NCBI GenBank assembly: GCA_022842225.1
Contig: JALHPX010000216.1
Span: 1-5,788, forward strand
Reading direction: 5' to 3'
Origin: a bacterium
Lineage (GTDB): Bacteria; Bdellovibrionota; FAC87; UBA2466
DNA: 5,788 bases
A program made the position numbers and the translations under genes. Below, one piece after another: positions 1 through 5,788 of this stretch; position 1 is the stretch's first letter; each line of letters begins with the position of its first letter. The notes beneath the pieces are model-generated. The model was given only the letters and a program-made list of their open reading frames with translations, made no database searches and had not been told where the DNA came from.

Positions 1-643
1 GCAAGTCAACCATTACATTTTCACGGAATAATTCAAATTTCAACTGCATAGCGACTCCATTCGGAGTCCTAATATCCATCTCTTTAACCCAATCAAATAT
101 TTGCAAATATTTTTCGTCGTAGCCCGCTGCCGTCTGTGCCTTATCTAGATAGAACGAAGAGGAAGAGTAATCTCCGGATACAAAACAAATGTAAGCTAGA
201 TAGGCATAAGCATCTGCACTCTTTGCCACAAGACGATTTGTTTCTGTATTAACCGTGTATTCGTAAACAAGATTCCTTTCGAAAGTATCCTTCCTTTTTC
301 TTTTAGCAAGGGGCATAACTTGACCGAATCGATTATAAACTTGTTTAAATTGACGTTTGGGGATAAGTAATTTCTCACTTCCATCCTTAACGAACAGATG
401 AAAGTCATCAAATAAGTCCGGCAAGGGCTTCACTCCTAGCGCCTCGGCAACGCCCGATGGGTTCACCTGGCCGGCCAATAAGAACTCGCGGTTAGTCGTA
501 ATCCCATGCATGGCCAGGACTTCGGCGGCCTCCACTGGGAATCCGGGCATTTGAGTCAGCAAAACCGGCTTGTCCGCAGCTGTTGCGAACCCGCCGATCA
601 AAAGGGCTAAAAGGATAATCTGTTTCAAAGCGGGTCTGTTCAT
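1..643 (-). CDS. Unrecognised secreted protein with a TPR-like segment, partial (C-terminus beyond left edge)
   Basis: I do not recognise this family. Reading the minus strand from the ATG at 643-641 gives 214 codons without a stop, running off the window edge. Residues 1-23 form a textbook signal peptide: MNRPALK with two basic residues, a hydrophobic core at residues 9-19 (IILLALLIGGF), then ATA-A as a likely signal peptidase I site after residue 22 or 23. There is no lipobox cysteine, so the product is probably periplasmic or exported. Residues 143-172 (ADAYAYLAYICFVSGDYSSS and onward) have the spacing of a tetratricopeptide helix pair (A..Y..LA.....GDY). Residues 114-119 are strongly basic (KRKRKD). 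A weak purine-rich stretch (AGCAGGG) precedes the ATG. No in-frame ATG or GTG lies in the nearest upstream codons, and the signal peptide supports this start. The gene is divergent from lipA. Base composition changes sharply near residue 76. Coding status is well supported by the long open frame plus signal peptide; function is unknown. Confidence 0.75.
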   Translation of the reverse strand, partial: MNRPALKQIILLALLIGGFATAADKPVLLTQMPGFPVEAAEVLAMHGITTNREFLLAGQVNPSGVAEALGVKPLPDLFDDFHLFVKDGSEKLLIPKRQFKQVYNRFGQVMPLAKRKRKDTFERNLVYEYTVNTETNRLVAKSADAYAYLAYICFVSGDYSSSSFYLDKAQTAAGYDEKYLQIFDWVKEMDIRTPNGVAMQLKFELFRENVMVDL

Positions 644-723
644 AACGGCCCTGCTTCGGAAACTCAAGAGCCAGCTCGCTTTCCAGCCGTTCTCCCGCCC
701 GCCACCGGGTGGTAAGGGCCGTT
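644..723. repeat. 9-base perfect inverted repeat in the divergent intergenic region
   Basis: AACGGCCCT at 644-652 is the exact reverse complement of AGGGCCGTT at 715-723, with a 62-base spacer. The left arm abuts the start codon of the minus-strand gene. Paired half-sites could bind a regulator. A rough chance estimate for a 9-base inverted match somewhere in a region this size is a few percent, so it may be accidental. Confidence 0.3.
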
Positions 724-761
724 TGCCGAACCCGTCGGGATCTACTAGGTTCTATAGCGCT
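644..761. other. Divergent intergenic region between the secreted-protein gene and lipA
   Basis: These 118 bases separate two divergent start codons, so promoters for both genes are expected here or nearby. I see no convincing sigma-70 box pair. The best candidate toward lipA is TTGCCG (723-728) with TAGGTT (746-751) at 17-base spacing, but the -10 is poor and would leave an almost leaderless transcript. TATAGC at 753-758 resembles a -10 but has no partner at proper spacing. The region also contains a 9-base inverted repeat and a small CCACC-G-GGTGG palindrome at 702-712. Confidence 0.5.
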
Positions 762-1655
762 ATGGCGCTTCCCCTATCTGCTCGTAAACCTGATTGGTTA
801 AAAATCCGTCCTCCGGGCGGGGAGAACTATTCCGAAATCAAGGCGCTCCTGCGAGAGCTAAAGCTTCATACCGTCTGCGAAGAGGCGGCTTGCCCGAATG
901 TGTCCGAATGCTGGGGGGGCGGCACCGCCACACTCATGCTGATGGGCGATACCTGCACGCGCGGGTGTAAATTTTGCCATGTAAAAAGTGGAAATCCGCA
1001 AGGGCTTCTAGACCTCGAAGAGCCCACTAAAGTTGCTACGGCGCTGGCGAAACTAGGACTAACTTACGTCGTCCTCACTTCCGTCGACCGCGACGACTTG
1101 CCCGATGGGGGCGCCGATCACTTTGGCCGCACCGTCGAGGAAACAAAAAAACGTATTCCCGAAATGCTGATCGAAGTGCTCACTCCTGATTTCCGCGGCG
1201 ACAAAAAAGCTATCGCGCGGGTCATCGCCAGTGGCGTCGACGTTTTTGCACACAATATTGAAACCGTTGCTCGACTCCAAAAGAAAGTCCGCGACGGCCG
1301 TTGCAGTTACGAGCAATCGATCGAAGTGCTGCGCTACGCGAAAGAGCTCCGCCCCGCCGTCTATACCAAGTCTTCGATCATGATCGGCGTTGGCGAAACC
1401 AAAGAAGAAGTCTTCCAAGCCATGGACGACTTGCGCGCGGTGGGCGTTTCGATTCTCACTCTTGGCCAATACTTGCGTCCCTCGTCGTGGCATTTGCCCG
1501 TCGAAGAATATGCCCGTCCCGAACTCTTCGAAGAGTACGAGCGAGTGGGTCTTGAAAAAGGTTTCTTATGCGTTCCCTCCGGAGCGCTCGTCCGCAGTTC
1601 CTATCGAGCAGGGGAAAAGTTTCTCGAAGGGTTGTTACGTTCAAAAAGGAGATGA
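762..1655 (+). CDS. lipA: Lipoyl synthase (radical SAM, lipoic acid biosynthesis)
   Basis: LipA inserts two sulfur atoms at C6 and C8 of the octanoyl chain carried on lipoyl domains, using S-adenosylmethionine radical chemistry. The 297-residue product has the usual family length. The auxiliary 4Fe-4S cluster motif C-X4-C-X5-C is at Cys39, Cys44 and Cys50 (CEEAACPNVSEC). The radical SAM motif CX3CX2C is at Cys65, Cys69 and Cys72 (CTRGCKFC). The RSSY motif near the C-terminus (278-281) supplies the serine ligand of the auxiliary cluster. Other family signatures are TSVDRDDLPDGGADHF, HNIETV and LTLGQYLRPSSWHLP. The ATG at 762 is chosen because KPDWLKIR directly follows, as in typical LipA proteins. 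The frame stays open upstream to a TTG at 570, but that extension would overlap the signal-peptide codons of the divergent gene and looks unlike LipA. The Shine-Dalgarno is weak (AGG at 747-749). It leads the operon, with E1 alpha starting 8 bases after its stop. No catalytic residue is missing. Confidence 0.96.
   Translation: MALPLSARKPDWLKIRPPGGENYSEIKALLRELKLHTVCEEAACPNVSECWGGGTATLMLMGDTCTRGCKFCHVKSGNPQGLLDLEEPTKVATALAKLGLTYVVLTSVDRDDLPDGGADHFGRTVEETKKRIPEMLIEVLTPDFRGDKKAIARVIASGVDVFAHNIETVARLQKKVRDGRCSYEQSIEVLRYAKELRPAVYTKSSIMIGVGETKEEVFQAMDDLRAVGVSILTLGQYLRPSSWHLPVEEYARPELFEEYERVGLEKGFLCVPSGALVRSSYRAGEKFLEGLLRSKRR
1646..1651 (+). promoter_or_regulatory. Shine-Dalgarno for E1 alpha, inside the lipA 3' end
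   Basis: AAGGAG lies within the last codons of lipA. It sits 6 bases before GTG 1658, 12 before ATG 1664, and directly against ATG 1652, so it alone does not favour ATG 1652. A second purine run, GAGGG at 1654-1658, suits ATG 1664. Placement inside the upstream gene implies translational coupling. Confidence 0.55.
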
Positions 1656-1663
1656 GGGTGGAA

Positions 1664-2902
1664 ATGGCCCAAACGGCATCTAAGAAGAAAAAAGCTGGCT
1701 CGCCAGCGCGTGCAGCACGTGCCAAGGCGGTGACCAAGTCCGCTGGCTCTAAAGCCTCTGCGTCTAAAGGGACCGCTAAATCGGTCCTGCGCGACGACTG
1801 CTTTTTTATCTTAAACGAAAACAACACTGTCGACGCCAAGCGCGAGCCCAAGCTCGATAAAGCGTTGCTCCTTCGCATGTACCGCAACATGGTCCTCACG
1901 CGCGCCTACGACGAGCGCGGCATGATGCTCCAGCGCCAAGGCCGCATCGGCTTCTACGTTCCCTCGACGGGACAAGAAGCCATTCAGATCGGCACCGCCG
2001 CTGCTCTCACGCCGACCGACTGGGTTTTCCCCAGCTACCGTGAGCCCGGCGTTTGCATTTACCGCGGCGCCAGTCTGCACACCATGCTTTGCAATCTCTG
2101 GGGCAATGCCGATGACGTCTCCAAAGGCCGTCAGATGCCTGTGCACTATAGCTTTGCCGACCTGCGTATTTTCTCGATCAGTAGCCCTATCTCCACTCAG
2201 GTGATTCAAGCTGTGGGTGCCGCGATGGCCGCTAAGATCAAAAAAGAAAACGACATCGCCATTTCCTACAACGGCGACGGCGGTACTTCTGAAAACGATT
2301 TCCACACTGGCTTAACATTCGCTGGCGCCTACAAAGCTCCGGCCGTCTTTATCGTCACCAACAACCAATACGCCATCTCCGTCCCGCTCCATAAGCAGAC
2401 GGCTTGCACGCGGCTCGTCGATAAAGCGATTGGTTATGGCATGCCCGGTATTGCTGTCGACGGGAATGACGTTCTCGCCGTGTACATGGCAACCAAAGAA
2501 GCAGTCGATCGAGCGCGCCGCGGAGAAGGCCCTACTCTCATTGAGATGCTCACTCTGCGCATGGGTCCCCACTCTTCGTCTGATGATCCGACCCGCTACC
2601 GGGATGAAGAACTTTTCAAAGCTTGGGGAAAGCGCGATCCCATCGAACGCTTCAAGACATATCTCACCAGCAAAAAACTCTGGTCTGAAAAAGAAGAAGT
2701 GGCGCTGAAGGAAGAATTAAAGGCATTGATTTCGGCTGCGATCGAAACTGCGGAACCCGTTCCGCCTCCGTCGGTCGAAGAGCTATTTGACGACGTGTAC
2801 GCCGAGAAAACGGCTCAATTGAAAAAGCAAGAAGCAGACTTGGTGAAAGAGCGCGAGCTGCGCGGCAAGTTCATTAACACCAGCGAGGCTTTCCCGCTCT
2901 AA
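1664..2902 (+). CDS. pdhA: 2-oxo acid dehydrogenase E1 component, alpha subunit (pyruvate or branched-chain type)
   Basis: Alpha subunit of the thiamine diphosphate-dependent E1 decarboxylase, which pairs with the next gene as alpha2beta2 and acts in the cytoplasm. The 412-residue product contains the thiamine-binding motif GDG-X26-NN (GDG at 204-206, NN at 233-234), PSTGQEA at 100-106, and the conserved active-site loop histidine His303 in HSSSDD (303-308). GRQMPVHY (155-162), ISSPISTQ and HSSSDD resemble branched-chain E1 alpha. GDGGTSENDF, FAGAYKAPA and GEGPTLIE resemble Gram-positive-type PdhA, so the substrate is uncertain and the symbol is provisional. Residues 1-40 are an unusual Lys/Ala/Ser-rich tail with 11 basic and no acidic residues. 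The start is ambiguous: ATG 1664, GTG 1658 and ATG 1652 (overlapping the lipA stop as ATGA) share the frame. ATG 1664 is preferred for its codon and the GAGGG just upstream. Longer in-frame starts lie well inside lipA and are unlikely. Confidence 0.92.
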   Translation: MAQTASKKKKAGSPARAARAKAVTKSAGSKASASKGTAKSVLRDDCFFILNENNTVDAKREPKLDKALLLRMYRNMVLTRAYDERGMMLQRQGRIGFYVPSTGQEAIQIGTAAALTPTDWVFPSYREPGVCIYRGASLHTMLCNLWGNADDVSKGRQMPVHYSFADLRIFSISSPISTQVIQAVGAAMAAKIKKENDIAISYNGDGGTSENDFHTGLTFAGAYKAPAVFIVTNNQYAISVPLHKQTACTRLVDKAIGYGMPGIAVDGNDVLAVYMATKEAVDRARRGEGPTLIEMLTLRMGPHSSSDDPTRYRDEELFKAWGKRDPIERFKTYLTSKKLWSEKEEVALKEELKALISAAIETAEPVPPPSVEELFDDVYAEKTAQLKKQEADLVKERELRGKFINTSEAFPL

Positions 2903-2925
2903 TAGGCGGCGCTCTAAAAGGGGAT
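2896..2925 (+). repeat. Imperfect 15-base tandem duplication across the pdhA stop and pdhB ribosome binding site
   Basis: GCTCTAA occurs at 2896-2902, where it includes the pdhA stop codon, and again at 2911-2917. Extending both copies to 15 bases gives 11 identical positions, and the copies are directly adjacent. The second copy carries the AAGGGG used as the pdhB Shine-Dalgarno. This could be an old small duplication or coincidence. Confidence 0.35.
2919..2924 (+). promoter_or_regulatory. Ribosome binding site for E1 beta
   Basis: AGGGGA ends 3 bases before ATG 2928. It is a purine-rich match to the anti-Shine-Dalgarno at short spacing and supports that start. Confidence 0.6.
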
Positions 2926-2927
2926 TT

Positions 2928-3902
2928 ATGGCGACAATGACTTTATTAGCAGCTGTACGCGATGCACTGCTCACTGAAATGGGATTGAACGACAAGATCG
3001 TCATCATGGGCGAAGACGTCGGTCACAACGGCGGCGTGTTTCGCGCCACCGAAGGCCTGCAAGCCGAATTCGGCGAGGACCGCGTGATGGACACACCTCT
3101 CGCCGAGAGCGGTATCATCGGTATGGCTGTCGGCATGGCCGTCAATGGACTCAAGCCTGTCCCCGAAATCCAATTCATGGATTTCATCTACCCGGCATTT
3201 GATCAGATCGTCAGTGAAGTCGCCAAGCTGCGCTACCGCTCGGGCGGTGGATTTAGCTGCCCTATGGTCATCCGCACACCTTACGGCGGCGGTATCCGCG
3301 GCGGCCATTACCACTCGCAAAGCGCCGAAGCCTATTTTGCGCACACTGCAGGACTCAAAGTCGTGATTCCTTCGAATCCCTACGATGCGAAAGGCCTGCT
3401 GATCGCCTCCATGCGCGACAACGATCCCATTCTCTTCATGGAACCCAAAAAGATTTACCGCTCGATGAAAGGCGAAGTGCCCGAAGGTCCGTATACCGTC
3501 GAATTGGGCAAAGCCAATGTGGTACGCGAAGGCAAAGACGTCACACTCATTTGCTGGGGCGCGATGACTCAGGTCTGTCTCCAAGCCGCGGAACTCTGCG
3601 TTCCGCGCGGAGCGGATTGCGAAGTCGTCGACTTGCGTACACTCGTTCCTCTCGACGAGGAAACGATTCTGGAGTCGGTAAAGAAAACCGGACGCGTCGT
3701 CATAGTGCACGAAGCGCAACGGACTTGTGGATTTGGCGCCGAAGTCTCGGCGTTAATTGCGGAAGAGGCGATTCTCTATCTAGAGGCGCCGATTGTACGG
3801 GTCACCGGGCTCGATACACCCTTCCCTTACACTTTGGAACATGTTTACATGCCCGACGCTGAGCGTGTGGCTCTCGCTGTCGGCAAAGTTACCAATTTTT
3901 GA
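2928..3902 (+). CDS. pdhB: 2-oxo acid dehydrogenase E1 component, beta subunit (pyruvate or branched-chain type)
   Basis: Beta subunit of the heterotetrameric E1, which completes the thiamine diphosphate site and the E2 contact surface. The 324-residue product has the usual family length. An N-terminal transketolase-like pyrimidine-binding domain (about 4-180) contains GEDVG (28-32), GGVFRATEGL and DTPLAESGI. A C-terminal transketolase domain (about 195-318) contains VDLRTLVPLD, KTGRVVIVHEAQ and LEAPIVRVTGLDTPFP. His129 in YHSQS (128-132) matches the active-site histidine segment of branched-chain E1 beta. The following AEAYFAHTAGLKVVIPS also leans that way, while VFRATEGLQAEFGEDRV and PYDAKGLL are found in PdhB too. 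The ATG start has a good upstream AGGGGA, and MATMTLLAAVRDAL aligns with the usual family N-terminus. It lies 25 bases after E1 alpha and 23 before E2. The E1 assignment is firm; the substrate class is not. Confidence 0.94.
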   Translation: MATMTLLAAVRDALLTEMGLNDKIVIMGEDVGHNGGVFRATEGLQAEFGEDRVMDTPLAESGIIGMAVGMAVNGLKPVPEIQFMDFIYPAFDQIVSEVAKLRYRSGGGFSCPMVIRTPYGGGIRGGHYHSQSAEAYFAHTAGLKVVIPSNPYDAKGLLIASMRDNDPILFMEPKKIYRSMKGEVPEGPYTVELGKANVVREGKDVTLICWGAMTQVCLQAAELCVPRGADCEVVDLRTLVPLDEETILESVKKTGRVVIVHEAQRTCGFGAEVSALIAEEAILYLEAPIVRVTGLDTPFPYTLEHVYMPDAERVALAVGKVTNF

Positions 3903-3916
3903 GAGGCGATCCTTTT

Positions 3917-3921
3917 AGGTG
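3917..3921 (+). promoter_or_regulatory. Ribosome binding site for E2
   Basis: AGGTG ends 4 bases before ATG 3926. It supports that start over the in-frame TTG at 3899, which overlaps the pdhB stop codon and has no comparable Shine-Dalgarno. Confidence 0.55.
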
Positions 3922-3925
3922 CATT

Positions 3926-5272
3926 ATGGAATTCAAACTACCTGATATTGGCGAAGGGGTTCACGAGGGCGAAATCACAAAGTGGCTCGTCCAGACCGGC
4001 CAACAAATTCAAGCCGACCAGCCTATGGTCGAAGTGATGACGGACAAAGCGACGGTGGAAATCCCGTCCCCCGTTACCGGCACTGTCGCCGACATCATGT
4101 TTAAAGAAGGCCAGACAGTCGAAGTCGGCAAAGTCATTTTGCGGATTGATGAGGCTGGTAAAGCAAAGGCAGCTCCTGCAGCTGCGCCTGCGAAGGAAGC
4201 TCCTGCTGCCAAGCAAGCGGCCCCCGAAGCGGCAGCTCGGTCTGCGCCCGCACAAGGTGCTAGCAAGAGCGCTCACCGCGAGACGGCCGCCGAGCCACCG
4301 GCAGTCGAGCCAGATATTCCGTTTAACGTCTTGGCCACTCCAGCGACGCGCAAATTAGCGCGCGACTTAAAAATCGATTTAGGCGGCGTTTCGGGCTCCG
4401 GCCCCAATGGCCGCGTGACCAAAGACGACGTGCAATTAGCCTTTGAAGGCCAGCAAGCGGCCACTCCGCGCACTTCGCATCCAGCGCCTGCAGCTCCGAA
4501 AGCGGCCCTGGGCGGCACTTCGCAGCAGTCGAAGATGCCAGTGCCTGCGAGCAGAACTCCCGTGGTCACGCGCGGTGCTATCGAGCGCATTCCGCTCAAA
4601 GGCATTCGCAAGAAAATCGCGGAGTCCATGGCGCATTCCAAGCGCACGGCCGCTCACTTCACGAACGTGGAAGAAGTCGATATGACTTTGGTTGCGCAAA
4701 TGCGCAAAGCTGCCAACAAAGAAGCCGAATCGCGCGGCGTGAAGCTGACGTTCTTGCCCTTTGTGATCAAGGCGCTGATTCCTTGCTTAAAGGAATTCCC
4801 CTTCCTCAATTCGTCGTTAGAGGACGACAAACAGGAAATCGTCTTAAAAGGCGATTACAACATCGGCATCGCCGTCGACACACCCAATGGCTTGATTGTT
4901 CCCGTGATTAAAAACGCGGATGCCAAAGGCATTTGGGAGTTGGCAGCGGAGATCTCCGAGCTTTCGGAAAAAGCGCGTACCGGCAAATTGGCCATCGAAG
5001 ATCTCAAAGGCGGCACATTTACCATTACTAACGCCGGTTCTATCGGCGGCGTATTTGCAACCCCTGTGATTAACCACCCTGAGGTGGCGATCCTGGGAGT
5101 GAATGCGATTCGCAAACGCCCAGTCGTTGTCGACGATGAAATCGTCATCCGCGACATGATGTTCCTCTCGATCTCGGTGGATCACCGGGTGGTGGATGGA
5201 GCCGATGCTGCTCGCTTCATGAACCGAATCGTTTACTTCCTCAATGAACCTTCAAGATTGGTGTTCGCATGA
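3926..5272 (+). CDS. pdhC: Dihydrolipoyl acyltransferase, E2 component of the 2-oxo acid dehydrogenase complex
   Basis: E2 is the structural core of the complex. It carries the swinging lipoyl arm and transfers the acyl group to CoA. The 448-residue product has one lipoyl domain (about 1-76, FKLPDIGEG at 3-11) with the lipoylated Lys41 in EVMTDKATVEI. An Ala/Pro/Lys-rich flexible linker (about 77-130) follows, then a peripheral subunit-binding domain (about 135-172; ATPATRKLARDL, GPNGRVTKDDV) that docks E1 or E3. After a second linker comes the catalytic acyltransferase domain (221-448). The catalytic motif HRVVDG places the active His420 and Asp424; GSIGG and TPVINHPEVAILG are further family signatures. 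All key residues are present. TPVINHPEVAILG resembles pyruvate-type E2, which mildly favours a pyruvate dehydrogenase complex. The ATG at 3926 is chosen because the lipoyl domain begins immediately after it and a Shine-Dalgarno precedes it. Lys41 is the expected substrate site for the upstream LipA. Confidence 0.95.
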   Translation: MEFKLPDIGEGVHEGEITKWLVQTGQQIQADQPMVEVMTDKATVEIPSPVTGTVADIMFKEGQTVEVGKVILRIDEAGKAKAAPAAAPAKEAPAAKQAAPEAAARSAPAQGASKSAHRETAAEPPAVEPDIPFNVLATPATRKLARDLKIDLGGVSGSGPNGRVTKDDVQLAFEGQQAATPRTSHPAPAAPKAALGGTSQQSKMPVPASRTPVVTRGAIERIPLKGIRKKIAESMAHSKRTAAHFTNVEEVDMTLVAQMRKAANKEAESRGVKLTFLPFVIKALIPCLKEFPFLNSSLEDDKQEIVLKGDYNIGIAVDTPNGLIVPVIKNADAKGIWELAAEISELSEKARTGKLAIEDLKGGTFTITNAGSIGGVFATPVINHPEVAILGVNAIRKRPVVVDDEIVIRDMMFLSISVDHRVVDGADAARFMNRIVYFLNEPSRLVFA

Positions 5273-5788
5273 AACAGTTTGATGCCATCGTCATTGGTGC
5301 CGGCCCGGGCGGATATGTCTGCGCCATTCGTCTCGCGCAATTGGGAATCAAAACCGCCTGCGTCGAAAAAGAATACTTTGGCGGCGTTTGCTTAAACGTT
5401 GGATGTATCCCCTCTAAGGCGATGATCCATGCGGCCAGCACGATTTGGAAAATCCGCAACGAAGCGGCGCACATGGGGATTAATGTCAGCGAACCAAAAT
5501 TGGATCTCGCTAAGACCCAAGCGTGGAAAAATGGCGTTGTGAAGCAATTGACCGGCGGTATCTCAGGTCTTTTTAAGAACAACGGCGTGGAGAGCTTTAA
5601 GGGCAATGCGACCTTTAAGGACGCCAAGACTCTTGAGATCAAATTAGCCGACGGCAAGACGGAGACGATCACGGCCAAGAACATCGTGATTGCCACTGGC
5701 TCGCGCCCTGTCGAAGTCCCGATTTTGAAATACAACGGCAAGAACATCGTCGATTCGACGGGTGCTTTGGATTTCCAAGAATTGCCAA
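5269..5788 (+). CDS. lpdA: Dihydrolipoyl dehydrogenase, E3 component, partial (C-terminus beyond right edge)
   Basis: E3 is the FAD flavoprotein that reoxidises dihydrolipoyl-E2 and reduces NAD+. Only the first 173 residues of a protein usually about 460-475 long are present. The FAD dinucleotide-binding motif GAGPGG is at 10-15. The redox-active disulfide is Cys41-Cys46 in GGVCLNVGCIPSK (38-50); Val40 replaces the more common threonine of GGTCLNVGC and is probably neutral. ATGSRP, the second FAD-contact motif, follows in the IVIATGSRPVEVP segment. The ATG at 5269 overlaps the E2 stop as ATGA. I see no strong Shine-Dalgarno just before it, so translation probably depends on coupling to E2. 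The NAD-binding, central and interface domains lie outside the window. Its place directly after E2 marks it as this complex's own E3, though it may also serve other complexes. Confidence 0.96.
   Translation, partial: MKQFDAIVIGAGPGGYVCAIRLAQLGIKTACVEKEYFGGVCLNVGCIPSKAMIHAASTIWKIRNEAAHMGINVSEPKLDLAKTQAWKNGVVKQLTGGISGLFKNNGVESFKGNATFKDAKTLEIKLADGKTETITAKNIVIATGSRPVEVPILKYNGKNIVDSTGALDFQELP

Noticed and set aside
196..411. A 71-residue minus-strand open frame
   Set aside because: It is in a different frame from the longer minus-strand gene with the signal peptide and shows no domain or start signal of its own.
702..712. CCACC-G-GGTGG palindrome as a terminator
   Set aside because: The loop would be one base and no T-run follows, so it cannot act as a normal intrinsic terminator.
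570..761. A 64-residue N-terminal extension of lipA from an in-frame TTG
   Set aside because: It overlaps the signal-peptide codons of the minus-strand gene, has no family resemblance and is low-complexity Pro/Gly/Arg-rich. The ATG at 762 gives a normal LipA N-terminus.
2946..3719. A 257-codon open frame antisense to E1 beta
   Set aside because: The sense strand encodes a fully conserved enzyme. The antisense product is a His/Asp/Ala-rich shadow typical of GC-skewed codons, with no recognisable motif.
3899..3925. A TTG start for E2 overlapping the pdhB stop
   Set aside because: It adds nine residues that do not resemble lipoyl domain starts. ATG 3926 has a Shine-Dalgarno and begins the domain directly.
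4160..4320. Ala/Pro-rich repeats in E2 as a DNA repeat array
   Set aside because: They are the degenerate codons of the flexible inter-domain linker expected in E2 proteins, not a regular nucleotide repeat.
5241..5747. A 168-codon open frame antisense to E3
   Set aside because: It is a mirror of the lpdA codons; the sense frame has intact FAD and disulfide motifs.

Overview
The window holds a tightly packed plus-strand operon for lipoate-dependent oxidative decarboxylation of a 2-oxo acid. A partial, unrecognised secreted-protein gene runs divergently on the minus strand. The enzymes are bacterial, with a heterodimeric E1 (separate alpha and beta subunits), not the single-chain AceE of enterobacteria. 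The operon is of middling GC content. A Gram-negative bacterium, perhaps a Bdellovibrio-like or other deeply branching proteobacterial lineage, would fit, but this is only an impression and no marker gene settles it.

Layout. Positions 1-643 (minus) carry the N-terminal 214 residues of a protein with a clear signal peptide and one TPR-like helix pair. The gene runs off the left edge. Its start-proximal third is GC-rich (about 57% by hand count) and the rest is AT-rich (about 38%), with a sharp change near position 420. Positions 644-761 are a 118-base divergent intergenic region with a 9-base perfect inverted repeat near one start codon and mid-region. From 762 rightward come lipA (lipoyl synthase), E1 alpha, E1 beta, E2 (dihydrolipoyl acyltransferase) and the first 173 residues of E3 (dihydrolipoyl dehydrogenase), which is cut by the right edge. 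Gaps between these genes are 8, 25, 23 and -4 bases, so they are very probably co-transcribed.

How the genes work together. E1 (alpha2beta2, thiamine diphosphate) decarboxylates the 2-oxo acid and reductively acylates the lipoyl group on E2. E2 passes the acyl group to CoA, and E3 reoxidises the dihydrolipoyl group with FAD and NAD+. LipA inserts the two sulfur atoms that turn octanoyl-E2 into lipoyl-E2, so the operon encodes both the complex and the last step in making its cofactor. The usual reading is a pyruvate dehydrogenase complex. However, E1 alpha and beta carry several motifs more typical of branched-chain 2-oxo acid dehydrogenase, so substrate identity is open.

No wholly new system is evident. 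The points most worth a second look are the unidentified secreted protein with its internal composition break, the basic Lys/Ala/Ser tail on E1 alpha, the mixed pyruvate/branched-chain signature of E1, and lipA as the operon's leading gene.
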